From Lacticaseibacillus daqingensis (GTDB taxonomy: Bacteria; Bacillota; Bacilli; Lactobacillales; Lactobacillaceae), in assembly GCF_003946115.1 (NCBI RefSeq), contig NZ_RHOH01000002.1:434001-498000 (forward strand): 64,000 nt of DNA. The letters run 5' to 3'. Position numbers and translations under genes: made by a program. The notes beneath the pieces are model-generated. The model was not told the DNA's origin and made no database searches. It saw only the letters and a program-made list of their open reading frames with translations. Positions 44,271 through 51,876 of this stretch are shown piece after piece. Positions within the stretch are counted from its first letter, which is position 1. Each line of letters begins with the position of its first letter.

Positions 44271-44687
44271 TCAGTCGTCGTTGCCCAAGCCGTCCCAATC
44301 ATCCCCGTAGGCCATCTGCTCGTCTTCAAGCCAGTCGTCCTCGTCGGGCGCCGTGACGTTGTCATCGGCCGCTCCGGGCAACGGCGCGTCATCGTGGTCT
44401 CGGTCCGGTGTCGCCTGCGGGCCGTCCGCCTCATCGCTAGCACCGGTAAGGTTTCGCGCGAGTTGCGCCTCAAACGCCGGGATAAACTCGGCATCAATCT
44501 GCTTTTTGATATGCGCCTTGGCCTGGTCGAATGCTTGTGCCATCGCCGCATCCATCATTTGCTGGACATATTCCTGAGCTGCGCGCGTTAAGTACGGCGT
44601 TGGATCCACCCCGGCTGGCACCTGTACTTCAAGCGTGACCCGGTCTTTGCTGTGCCGGTGCTTACGCTTGCTTCTTGGCTTACTCAT
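44271..44687 (-). CDS. Protein of unknown function with basic head and acidic tail
   Basis: A 138-residue protein. The start MSKPRSKRKHRHSKDR is very basic, a helical middle follows (about 35-90, with PTPYLTRAAQEYVQQMM), and the last 45 residues are strongly acidic (DEDDWLEDEQMAYGDDWDGL). GGGAGG precedes the ATG at 44687. It overlaps the upstream 114-residue gene by eight bases and so shares the riboswitch-like leader at 45049. No family recognised; it might bind a nucleic acid or a basic partner. Confidence 0.6.
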   Translation of the reverse strand: MSKPRSKRKHRHSKDRVTLEVQVPAGVDPTPYLTRAAQEYVQQMMDAAMAQAFDQAKAHIKKQIDAEFIPAFEAQLARNLTGASDEADGPQATPDRDHDDAPLPGAADDNVTAPDEDDWLEDEQMAYGDDWDGLGNDD

Positions 44688-45024
44688 ACATACCTCCCTG
44701 CGCCGCAACGGCGCGCACCGCAGCTGGCACGTCCGTTGACTGGGCGAAGCCGGCCAGCCAGTTGCGCGTGATCTGCCGGGCCCGTTTTTGGTACCACGTC
44801 CGCGCTGGTAGCGCCAAGGTGGCGACACCGTGTGCGAGCTTAGCGCTGACCACGGCATCCAGTTGTGCCCGCTGTGCGGGTGTTGCGGCTTGCCGCGCCG
44901 CACAGTAATCTCGCAGTCCCACACAGTTGATTTCTCGGCGTTGCGCGGTTGTCTTAATGTATGCCTGCACTGCATCTTCACCCACTTGAACCGTGGTGAG
45001 CTGTTCGTTTTGCCAGATTAACAT
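44680..45024 (-). CDS. Protein of unknown function, first gene after the SAM-clan riboswitch
   Basis: A 114-residue soluble protein (MLIWQNEQLTTVQVGEDAV...), helical, with a Trp/Arg-rich middle (RTWYQKRARQITRNW). GGAGGAA lies seven bases before the ATG. It starts 25 bases after the riboswitch terminator, so it is the first gene that leader controls. I do not recognise it; it does not look like a methionine or SAM enzyme or a transporter. Confidence 0.6.
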   Translation of the reverse strand: MLIWQNEQLTTVQVGEDAVQAYIKTTAQRREINCVGLRDYCAARQAATPAQRAQLDAVVSAKLAHGVATLALPARTWYQKRARQITRNWLAGFAQSTDVPAAVRAVAAQGGMYE

Positions 45025-45048
45025 GTTGTTTCCTCCACTCTTAAAATT

Positions 45049-45179
45049 AAAAAAGGTCGCACATCAAATGCACGACCCACCGAGTGGTTGATCTGCATCC
45101 TGCTATGGCGGGGCACGTTGCCTTTCGGTACGTTGCCGGTTGGTCACTGTGCATAGCCACTACCAACACTCTTGATACA
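45049..45179 (-). promoter_or_regulatory. Riboswitch leader of the SAM-I/SAM-IV clan (predicted)
   Basis: On the minus strand, in order: P1 UGUAUC (45174-45179) with GAUGCA (45094-45099); conserved AUCAAGAG; P2 GUUGGU (45162-45167) with ACCAAC (45139-45144); CCGGCAAC; P3 GGCAACGU (45130-45137) with ACGUGCC (45112-45118), bulged A and a GAAA tetraloop. A pseudoknot links the P2 loop GCUAUG (45152-45157) with CAUAGC (45102-45107). Each matches the S-box/SAM-IV core; P4 is absent, as in SAM-IV. The P1 3' strand overlaps an antiterminator (45068-45098), which excludes the terminator (45055-45077, six T). Ligand binding should switch the genes off. Confidence 0.72.
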
Positions 45180-45199
45180 TACGATCTTCTTTAGCTTGA

Positions 45200-45227
45200 A
45201 TGATACGACATCCTGAGCCAAAAACAA
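45200..45227 (-). promoter_or_regulatory. Promoter of the riboswitch transcript
   Basis: Minus-strand TTGTTT (45222-45227), 16-base spacer and TATCAT (45200-45205), about 20 bases before the predicted aptamer. Confidence 0.55.
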
Positions 45228-45230
45228 GGT

Positions 45231-45914
45231 CTAATTTGACTTTACCCGCAATGGAAATTTGTACACGCGGCGCAGCTTTCCTTCAGCATCCGCTTCGCGC
45301 GCTGCGTACGCTGGGCCTGCCAGCTGCACTTCGCCGCGATAAAGGTACTGGTTCGGCTGATTCGTCTCAAACAGGTAGACGCTGACCCCATTCCGGTCCG
45401 ATTCGTTCAGCGTTTTATTTTGCATGTAGGTCAGGCTCTGGTCGCCCACCTTGCCCATTCCCGTGTAATGAAACAACCCATCTGCACGCCACCGATCTTC
45501 ATAGGGATTGCGCTCTGGATCGTTGCTCATCTTTGAGATCAGCACAAGCGACTGCGTTTGGTTGGATTTTCTCATCCCACCTTGCGTGGACACTTTAAAA
45601 GTCGTTTGAATCTCTCGGTTCGTATAGATTCGACCGATGACAAGCGATGCAATCTCAGGCTCAGTTGCAAGTGGTGCGTCGACCTTGACGGGAAGTGGCG
45701 TTGCAGTTTCTTGCACGCTCTGGCCAAACAACTCATCGTAAAGCGCAAGCGCATTACGCCCATCGTTCAGCACCAGAAACTGATTTTCAAACGTTTGCGG
45801 TAAGGCAAACTGTTTAGTCCCCGCACTTTGAAACTTCACGGTGACCATGTCCGCTGTCATCGCGAGAATAACGCCCACGCCAAACTTTTTATGCGTCACC
45901 AGAATTTCCTTCAT
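45231..45914 (-). CDS. ScoMcrA-type SRA-domain protein without nuclease
   Basis: A 227-residue protein. The N-terminal 55 residues (VTHKKFGVGVILAMTADMVTVKF) look like a small beta-barrel (KOW/SH3-like). The C-terminal part has the ScoMcrA-like SRA/DUF3427 signature: DGLFHYTGMGKVGDQ, then NKTLNES, VSVYLFE and YLYRGEVQL. SRA domains bind modified DNA bases; family members are usually fused to an HNH nuclease or helicase, absent here. ATG at 45914 assumed; another lies four codons upstream. Lower GC than neighbours. Confidence 0.72.
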   Translation of the reverse strand: MKEILVTHKKFGVGVILAMTADMVTVKFQSAGTKQFALPQTFENQFLVLNDGRNALALYDELFGQSVQETATPLPVKVDAPLATEPEIASLVIGRIYTNREIQTTFKVSTQGGMRKSNQTQSLVLISKMSNDPERNPYEDRWRADGLFHYTGMGKVGDQSLTYMQNKTLNESDRNGVSVYLFETNQPNQYLYRGEVQLAGPAYAAREADAEGKLRRVYKFPLRVKSN

Positions 45915-46004
45915 TGCCACCCACATCCCCTATCATTATCTTGTATCAAGATGATTATACCTTAGAAATCTTGGCCTAGGATGATGCAAGCCTGTGAGTT
46001 CACG

Positions 46005-46034
46005 AAAAAACGCGCTCACTTAGACGTGAACGCG
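46005..46034 (-). terminator. Terminator of ctpA
   Basis: A 9-bp stem (46011-46019 with 46026-46034, one mismatch), six-base loop, six T on the minus strand, 20 bases after ctpA. Confidence 0.85.
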
Positions 46035-46053
46035 CGCAATGAAAGCAATTTAT

Positions 46054-47463
46054 TTACTTCGCCACTTCCACGGCCTTAACCATCATCGGGTCATCGGCCT
46101 GGAACTTCGCCGCAAGCTGCGCGACCAAGGCGGACAGGGTTGCGTTGTCGGCGGTGCCGGTGGCCGGCAAGCCGACTTTGGTCTGGAAGGCAGAAACGGC
46201 CGCGGCAGTGGTTGGACCGTAGTAACCGTTGATCGCGCCGGGGTCAAAGCCCAGGGTCGCGAGCATCTGCTGCACGGCCTTGACATCGGCGCTTTCAGCG
46301 CCTTGCTTGAGGCTGGCGGCGGTGATCATGCTGATCTTGGCGTAGGCCGGGTAATCGACCTTGTCTGTCGGCGTAAGCCCCTTCTTGTTGATCCAGGTGC
46401 CGTTGGGGGTGAGCCACTTGGCCACGGTCAGCTTGATTTCGGCGGTGGCGCTCAGGTCAGCCACGGTTTGGACGGTGCCTTTCCCGTAGCTCTGGGTGCC
46501 GACCAGCGGGGCCTTGCGCCCTTGGTTCAGCGCGCCGGCCAGGATTTCGCTGGCACTGGCGGAGTCACCGTCAATCAGGATGGCGAGCGGCTCGGTGACC
46601 TTGAACCCTTTGTCGTAAGACTTGCCCGCCTTGTACACTTCGGTTTGACCAGCGCGATTCTCGACTTTAACGATCGCCTGACCATCCTTGAGGCACATCG
46701 AGCCAATTTCTAGCGCAGCCTCCAGCATGCCACCGGGGTTGCCGCGCAAATCAAGGACGAACGACTTGGCGCCGTCCTGGCGGAGACTCTGAACCGTCTT
46801 CTTGAACTGGCTGGCGGTTGGCTCGGAGAAGGTTGCCATCGTAATGACGCCGACCGTCGGATCGGTTTTGCTGAGGCTCCCGGTGACGGTATCGGTGGTG
46901 ATCTTGGCGCGCGTCATCGTCAGCGTGATGTCCTTGCCGGCGCGGCGGACGGTCACTTTCACCTGGGTGCCGATTTTGCCGCGAATCTTGTCAACCGCGC
47001 TGGTCACGTCGAGCTTCTCAACGGATTTGCCGTTGACGCTGATCAGCTGGTCGCCGACCTTCATGCCGGCGTCCTTGGCCGGGGTGTCCGGCAGGATGCT
47101 GGCGATAGTCAGCTTGGTGGCCTCCTGTTGCACGGTGGCCCCGATGCCACCGAAGCTGGCGGAGATCGTGCTGTCCAGCGAACTCTTTTCGGTGTTTTGT
47201 AGATAAGTAGAGTACGGGTCGCCGAGGCTATCTAACATGCCGGCAATGGCGCCATTGGCCAGCTTCGTGGCACTGGTTTTTTGGTAGTAATTTTTCTGGA
47301 CGGTGGCGTAGGTGGCTAGCACCGGCTCAAAAGCCTTGGGCACCGAGACGTTGGTCGCCGAGTCAACGGCACCACGGGTGGCATAGCCGATGGCGCCGCC
47401 GGCAACGAGTGTGACACTCATGCCAGCTGCCATCAGCCAGATCGGGACGCGATTCTTAGCCAT
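46054..47463 (-). CDS. ctpA: Carboxy-terminal processing protease (S41) with peptidoglycan-binding domain
   Basis: A membrane-anchored S41 serine protease acting outside the membrane. The 469-residue protein has an N-terminal membrane anchor (about 7-27), a PDZ domain (about 90-170), the catalytic Ser in [14 protein letters not shown] with Lys in SYGKGTVQ, and a C-terminal peptidoglycan-binding domain (about 390-455, [14 protein letters not shown]). ATG at 47463 follows a G-run; the end of yozE overlaps it by eight bases. Confidence 0.95.
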   Translation of the reverse strand: MAKNRVPIWLMAAGMSVTLVAGGAIGYATRGAVDSATNVSVPKAFEPVLATYATVQKNYYQKTSATKLANGAIAGMLDSLGDPYSTYLQNTEKSSLDSTISASFGGIGATVQQEATKLTIASILPDTPAKDAGMKVGDQLISVNGKSVEKLDVTSAVDKIRGKIGTQVKVTVRRAGKDITLTMTRAKITTDTVTGSLSKTDPTVGVITMATFSEPTASQFKKTVQSLRQDGAKSFVLDLRGNPGGMLEAALEIGSMCLKDGQAIVKVENRAGQTEVYKAGKSYDKGFKVTEPLAILIDGDSASASEILAGALNQGRKAPLVGTQSYGKGTVQTVADLSATAEIKLTVAKWLTPNGTWINKKGLTPTDKVDYPAYAKISMITAASLKQGAESADVKAVQQMLATLGFDPGAINGYYGPTTAAAVSAFQTKVGLPATGTADNATLSALVAQLAAKFQADDPMMVKAVEVAK

Positions 47464-47698
47464 GCGAATGCCCCCCAACGTTTTCGTGCGCTTGATATTG
47501 CGCGTAGGCCTTGTCGAAGATGCTCATGCTCGGCAAATAGTTACCGTTCAGCTCAAGGTAGTTCGACAGCGCATCAAAGTCGCTTTCCTGCTTGGGGAAG
47601 CCGTGGTCTAAGAACGCGTTGTGCGCGAAGTTCGCCACTTCCCCGTGGTCATTGGGGTTGCGCAGGGTCATGAGAAATTGGTAAAAAGATTGGCGCAT
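47456..47698 (-). CDS. YozE family protein (UPF0346)
   Basis: An 80-residue YozE/UPF0346 protein: [19 protein letters not shown] and FDALSNYLE segments are typical of this small helical family (role unknown). GGAGTAATC precedes the ATG. It lies between msrA and ctpA, overlapping ctpA by eight bases. Confidence 0.9.
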   Translation of the reverse strand: MRQSFYQFLMTLRNPNDHGEVANFAHNAFLDHGFPKQESDFDALSNYLELNGNYLPSMSIFDKAYAQYQAHENVGGHSHG

Positions 47699-47700
47699 GA

Positions 47701-48216
47701 TTACTCCTTCCAGTGGGCGTCCACAAACGCTTGGCGTTGCGCGTGTTCCTGCGCATAGCGCCGCGGGTTGCGGGCGTAAAACTGCTGATGCTCGGGCTCA
47801 GCCGGATAAAACGGCGCGGCGTCTTCGATCGTGGTCACGATCGGAGCGTCAAACCGGCCACTGGCGGCCAACGCCTGCTTCGAGGCCGATGCCGTGGCGC
47901 GCTGAGCCGGCGAGTTCACATAGATCACGGGGCGGTAGTTGTCGCCGCGGTCTTGGAACTGCCCCATCGCGTCCGTTGGGTCGGTTTGCTGCCAATAAAT
48001 GTCGACCAGCTCGGCGTAGCTGATGACGGCCGGGTCGAACGTAATCTGGACGGCCTCGGTATGGCCGGTTTCGTGCGCCTTGACCTGCGCGTAAGTCGGA
48101 TTGGCCACGTGGCCACCGGTGTAGCCGGACACAACATTTTCGATGCCCGGTTGCGCCTCGAAGGGCTGCACCATGCACCAGAAGCAGCCGCCGGCAAAAA
48201 TTGCGGTTTCAGACAT
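47701..48216 (-). CDS. msrA: Peptide methionine-S-sulfoxide reductase A
   Basis: Repairs oxidised methionine in proteins. The 171-residue protein has the active-site GCFWC (Cys11 attacks the sulfoxide; Cys14 also present) and the family stretch [17 protein letters not shown], then [12 protein letters not shown]. It is part of the minus-strand run degV-ypmR-ypmS-msrA-yozE-ctpA. No msrB is adjacent. Confidence 0.96.
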   Translation of the reverse strand: MSETAIFAGGCFWCMVQPFEAQPGIENVVSGYTGGHVANPTYAQVKAHETGHTEAVQITFDPAVISYAELVDIYWQQTDPTDAMGQFQDRGDNYRPVIYVNSPAQRATASASKQALAASGRFDAPIVTTIEDAAPFYPAEPEHQQFYARNPRRYAQEHAQRQAFVDAHWKE

Positions 48217-48231
48217 TCAATCACCTTCACA

Positions 48232-48843
48232 TTACTTAGTTGGGAGGAACACGGCGAGGTCGATTTCATCATTGGGGAGGTCGATCTTGGTCGCCTTCAG
48301 CTTCATGCCGTTCGACATGCTGAATTTGCTCAATTCTAGCACAATGGTTTGCTTCTTACTATTCAAGCTGACCCAGTCGGGCAACTTGAAAGTGCGCCCG
48401 GCATAGCTCATCACGTAGCTGATCGGCACCGGCAGGCTCCCAACGTTCAGGCTGCGCGCCTTAAGCACCACGTCGCCATTGGCCTGCACCAGCGGGTCGA
48501 ACGTCAGCTCGAAGTGAATGGTGGCGCCGAAGAACTTAAAGTCGCCGCCGAGCACCGCCTGGTCGGCGACCGTCAGCGTGTACTTGACCTTGCTGTCTTT
48601 TTGAAAATCGTTCAGGTAATAGGTCACGATGCGGTTGACCTGGCGCTTGGTGAGCCGCACGCTCAGCGCTGGGTCACCGGTGGTCACCTTGGTGGTCGTC
48701 ACCGGCGTTTCATAAGGCGTGGCGACCTTGACGGCAAACCAGATGCCGGAGCCCAGGATCAGGCCCAGCAGGATCAGTGTTGCGAGTCGCCAGCCGTTGA
48801 AGTGGCGCGGTGTTTTGGAATCTTTTCGGGTGCTGCGTTGCAT
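48232..48843 (-). CDS. YpmS family protein (DUF2140)
   Basis: A 203-residue membrane-anchored protein: one N-terminal helix (about 22-42) and an extracellular DUF2140 domain with repeated beta strands (LTKRQVNRIVTYYLNDFQ...). YpmS and the SGNH protein YpmR are encoded side by side in many firmicutes, as here. ATG at 48843, GGGA just upstream, overlapping or abutting the end of the SGNH gene. Confidence 0.85.
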   Translation of the reverse strand: MQRSTRKDSKTPRHFNGWRLATLILLGLILGSGIWFAVKVATPYETPVTTTKVTTGDPALSVRLTKRQVNRIVTYYLNDFQKDSKVKYTLTVADQAVLGGDFKFFGATIHFELTFDPLVQANGDVVLKARSLNVGSLPVPISYVMSYAGRTFKLPDWVSLNSKKQTIVLELSKFSMSNGMKLKATKIDLPNDEIDLAVFLPTK

Positions 48844-48845
48844 GA

Positions 48846-49691
48846 TTATTCCCACGCTTTCTGACTTTTTTGCATGACGGCCCAGAGCTGCGAGGTCATC
48901 TTCGCGTACCCCGCATTGTTGGGGTGAAAATGATCCTGTGTGAAGATCAGCGGGTTGGCGTCCTTGGCGCCTTGAATGGCCTTTTGCAGGCTGTTCTTGG
49001 TCGCCGTGTCGGTGCTGGCGCCACCCTTGGTCAGCACGCTGTCAATGTCGACATAGTACATGTTGGCGTGCTGGGCCAACGTCTTTTGGGTCGCTTGGTT
49101 CCACGCGCTGACGCTGTCAGTCATCGCCGTCAGCTGCGGGAAGTACACGTAAAACGGGTTGTAGATCCCGAACACGTAGATCGGCGCGGTTGGGTTCAGC
49201 TTGCGCAGACTCGTCACCAGCGTGGTCAGGTGTTTTTGAAACGCCTGATTGCCCTTGGTCACGTCGGCCTTGGTAATGTCCAGAAAATGGTTCTGCAGGA
49301 CGTGCATCAAGTCGTTGCCGCCCACCGTCAGCGTCAAAATATCGGCCTGGCGCACCGCCGCTTGCAGTTTTGGCTGCTGGTCAACGCGCTTTTGGATCTG
49401 GGTGGACGTGTCGCCGGTCACGCCATAATTCTGGGTGCTGACGGTGTAGTCGCCAGAAGCTTCCAGGTCGGTTTGGATCAGCCCGACATAGCCGCCGCGG
49501 TTGGTTTCATCCCCCACCCCGTGCGTCAGGGAGTCGCCGACCGCCGTCAGCTTCAACGCCTGAACGGCGCGTGTTTGGCCCGACAGCTTGGTGGTGGCCG
49601 GCCGCGGCCCGAACAGTTGCCAGCCGGTGAAGGTCAACAGCGTGACTGCCCCCACGACCAGTGTATTCATTCCAATGTTTCGCCACTTCAT
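48846..49691 (-). CDS. SGNH/GDSL-type lipase or esterase (YpmR-like), secreted or anchored
   Basis: A 281-residue protein with an N-terminal membrane helix or signal anchor (about 9-29) and a GDSL hydrolase domain: block I VGDSLTHGVGD (Ser), block III GGNDLMH, block V DHFHPNNAGY (Asp-x-x-His). It probably removes acyl or acetyl groups from a cell-envelope substrate. The ATG at 49691 has AAGGAGG. Co-encoded with YpmS. Confidence 0.92.
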   Translation of the reverse strand: MKWRNIGMNTLVVGAVTLLTFTGWQLFGPRPATTKLSGQTRAVQALKLTAVGDSLTHGVGDETNRGGYVGLIQTDLEASGDYTVSTQNYGVTGDTSTQIQKRVDQQPKLQAAVRQADILTLTVGGNDLMHVLQNHFLDITKADVTKGNQAFQKHLTTLVTSLRKLNPTAPIYVFGIYNPFYVYFPQLTAMTDSVSAWNQATQKTLAQHANMYYVDIDSVLTKGGASTDTATKNSLQKAIQGAKDANPLIFTQDHFHPNNAGYAKMTSQLWAVMQKSQKAWE

Positions 49692-49860
49692 CTGGGCCCT
49701 CCTTGACGGTATTGATGCGCCGCGACTCACTGCGCAGCCTGATGTTTTTGCCGCGGCTGGGCATGATTCCGTTCAGCTTTGCCTCGCTCCGCAGCAGGGC
49801 ATGCTGACTTCTTTCCGGTCTTCGTCGAGCGCCGCAAAGCAACGCGAAAGCGACTAGCCA

Positions 49861-49902
49861 CGCCTAAGCACTCGGAGCCAAGTACGCCCCAAGCACTTAG
49901 GC
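49861..49902. repeat. Dispersed intergenic repeat, copy B
   Basis: Matches 26221-26262 at 34 of 42 positions. Its ends GCCTAAG (49862-49868) and CTTAGGC (49896-49902) form an inverted repeat. It lies in a 290-base gap between degV and the SGNH gene that otherwise holds only the degV terminator. Confidence 0.6.
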
Positions 49903-49944
49903 GAAGCTACTCGTTCAGCTAAGCGCGCCACTTCGCGCTCGTAT

Positions 49945-49969
49945 AAAAAAAGGCAGGGTCACCCCTGCC
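49945..49969 (-). terminator. Terminator of degV
   Basis: A 7-bp stem (49952-49958 with 49963-49969) and seven T on the minus strand, 14 bases after the degV stop. Confidence 0.85.
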
Positions 49970-49983
49970 CGTTAATGTCTATT

Positions 49984-50826
49984 CTAATCCACGAACCACG
50001 TAATCGCAAAGGCCCCGTCACCGGTGTGCGTGGCGATCACCGGATCGGTTGGCCGCAGCATCAGCGGCACGTTCGGTAAGGCTGCCTTGATCTGATCCGC
50101 CACCCCGGTTGCCAGCTCCAAGCCGCCGGCGTAGGAAACGCCGATCACCTGAATATTGGTCAAGGCCGCCATCTGAGCGACCACGTCATCGACAAAGCGA
50201 TGAATGGTCTTCATGCCGCGGCCTTTTTGGCGGGCCACCAGCTCGCCGCCGGTCACTTCGAGCGTTACCTTGATGTTCAACAGCGTGGCCATCATGCCGG
50301 AAACACGGCTGAGGCGACCGCCTTTGATCATGTTTTCGAGGTTGGACACACCGAGCACCAGCTTGGTGTTGGCGCGAATCGCGCTGAGGCGCGCCACGAT
50401 CTCTTCGACGGACTTACCAGCCTGGATCATTTTGCCGGCCTCGATCACTTGAAAGGCCATCGCGCGGTCGGTGAAGTCAGAGTCAATGACGGTCACCTTG
50501 CCATGCGCGAGCTCCGCGGCCTGGCGGGCCGAGTTGACCGTGCCGGAGATGGCCTCCAGCATGTGGATAGACAGCACTTCGCTGCCGTCTGCCGTCAGTT
50601 CGTCGTACAGGTCCAGAAACGTCCCGATGGCCGGCTGCGAGGTCTTCGGTAGCGCGCTTGCCGCTGCCATCTTGGCCATGAACTCATCACGGGTGATGGT
50701 TTCGCCATCCACATACACGGTGCTGTCGATCATGATGGTCAAAGGGATCACGTGAATGTCATACGCTGCGATTTCTTCTGGCGTCATCTGGATCGAGGAG
50801 TCGGTCACAAGTTTGATATTGGTCAT
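49984..50826 (-). CDS. DegV family fatty-acid-binding protein
   Basis: A 280-residue DegV protein. These bind a fatty acid and, as FakB, can present it to the fatty-acid kinase FakA for phosphorylation. Typical features are VTDSSIQMTPEE at the start, TSQPAIGTF, SGTVNSA, SNLENMIKGGRLSRV and a C-terminal HTGDGAFAI. A good promoter lies at 50871-50899. Its specificity is not visible. Confidence 0.93.
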   Translation of the reverse strand: MTNIKLVTDSSIQMTPEEIAAYDIHVIPLTIMIDSTVYVDGETITRDEFMAKMAAASALPKTSQPAIGTFLDLYDELTADGSEVLSIHMLEAISGTVNSARQAAELAHGKVTVIDSDFTDRAMAFQVIEAGKMIQAGKSVEEIVARLSAIRANTKLVLGVSNLENMIKGGRLSRVSGMMATLLNIKVTLEVTGGELVARQKGRGMKTIHRFVDDVVAQMAALTNIQVIGVSYAGGLELATGVADQIKAALPNVPLMLRPTDPVIATHTGDGAFAITWFVD

Positions 50827-50870
50827 TTCACTGCCACACTTTCTTCAATAGAGTCCTAACGCACCTCTTT

Positions 50871-50899
50871 AGTATAGCAAAGGCCGTTGGGTTTGTCAG
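50871..50899 (-). promoter_or_regulatory. degV promoter
   Basis: Minus-strand CTGACA (50894-50899), 17-base spacer and extended -10 TGC-TATACT (hexamer 50871-50876), about 45 bases before degV. Confidence 0.75.
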
Positions 50900-50933
50900 T
50901 AACTGGTCACTTAGTTTTTAAAACTAGATGATG

Positions 50934-50962
50934 TTGTGCCGTATGGATTATCGTGGTACCAT
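50934..50962 (+). promoter_or_regulatory. Promoter of the hemolysin III gene
   Basis: TTGTGC (50934-50939), 17-base spacer and extended -10 TGG-TACCAT (hexamer 50957-50962), 31 bases before the ATG. It is divergent from the degV promoter. Confidence 0.65.
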
Positions 50963-50992
50963 GAATGAGTAAACCGGATAGGAGGTCTTCTA

Positions 50993-51634
50993 ATGCAACT
51001 TCAAGTGAAGCCGCGTTCGCGCTACTACGCGGTCAATAATGAGATGGGCAGCGCCGTCACCCACGCTTTTGCGCTCGGCCTTGCGGTGGTCGGCACAGTG
51101 GCGCTCGCGATGAAGGCGACCACGCCGCTACGGCTGGTGACCTTCACGGGCTTTGGCCTCGCGCTGATCGTGCTGTACACGGCCTCCACGCTGTTTCACA
51201 GCCTCTACTTCACCAAGGCGCGCCACGTTTTGCAGGTGATCGACCACTCCGGCGTCTTTTTCCTGATCGCCGGTTCCTACCTGCCCTACTGCCTCGTGGC
51301 GATCGGCGGTCGGCTCGGGATTGGGCTCCTGATCGCCATCTGGCTGCTGTGCGCGGCCGGCGTCGGCTACAAGTGCTTTTTCATGGGCAAACTCAAATGG
51401 GCCGAAACCAGCATCTACGTTGTGCTCGGCTGGCTGTGTCTGGTCGGCATTCAGCCGCTTTGGCAACACCTCGGGCCGCTGGGCTTTTGGCTGCTGGTGG
51501 GTGGCGGGGTCGCCTACACGTTTGGCGCCCTGCTTTACTCGCAAAAGCAGATCCCGTACATCCACGTCATCTGGCACCTGTTCGTGATCCTAGGTAGCGC
51601 CTGCATGTACGCTTCCATCTACTTATTCGTCTGA
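50993..51634 (+). CDS. Hemolysin III family membrane protein (YqfA/PAQR type)
   Basis: A 213-residue, seven-helix protein of the PAQR/hemolysin III family. The metal-site signatures are visible: TASTLFHS near helix 2 (Ser, His), VIDHSGVFFLIAGSYLP (Asp) and the final IWHLFVILG with His. Some bacterial relatives act in membrane-lipid homeostasis; hydrolase activity is inferred. AGGAGG precedes the ATG. Confidence 0.9.
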   Translation: MQLQVKPRSRYYAVNNEMGSAVTHAFALGLAVVGTVALAMKATTPLRLVTFTGFGLALIVLYTASTLFHSLYFTKARHVLQVIDHSGVFFLIAGSYLPYCLVAIGGRLGIGLLIAIWLLCAAGVGYKCFFMGKLKWAETSIYVVLGWLCLVGIQPLWQHLGPLGFWLLVGGGVAYTFGALLYSQKQIPYIHVIWHLFVILGSACMYASIYLFV

Positions 51635-51642
51635 ACAAAAAT

Positions 51643-51683
51643 TGGCGCGGTCACCTGCTCTCTTGGAGCAAGCGGCCGCGCCA
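51643..51683 (-). terminator. Terminator of the small gene after malY
   Basis: An 8-bp outer stem (51643-51650 with 51676-51683) with an inner TGCTC/GAGCA hairpin; the minus strand continues ATTTTT. It also lies just after the hemolysin III stop. Confidence 0.65.
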
Positions 51684-51690
51684 TTGCTGT

Positions 51691-51876
51691 CTAGTCGTGG
51701 TGGGACGGGGCCTTCACCAGGCGAATCAGGATGATACAGGTGGCCGCGATCACGGCAAACAGCGACCCGCGCAGTGACACCGCTTGACCCGTCTCGTCCC
51801 AGAGTAGCAGGTTGCCCGCCACGAAGCTGATGAAGGCGGTCATGCCGTCCTCTACCGTGAAGATGACCCGTTTCAA
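51691..51876 (-). CDS. Small membrane protein, TTG start, unknown
   Basis: A 61-residue protein with two hydrophobic stretches (about 10-24 and 36-53) and a positive, His-containing tail. GGGGAGG lies at normal distance before a TTG at 51876 whose last bases overlap the malY stop (TTGA). It ends at a terminator, so it is likely the tail gene of the malY operon. Function unknown. Confidence 0.55.
   Translation of the reverse strand: MKRVIFTVEDGMTAFISFVAGNLLLWDETGQAVSLRGSLFAVIAATCIILIRLVKAPSHHD

Noticed and set aside
45049..45179. T-box, SMK box or 4.5S RNA as the identity of this leader
   Set aside because: No T-box core, no SMK signature and no SRP tetraloop region; the S-box/SAM-IV pattern fits better.
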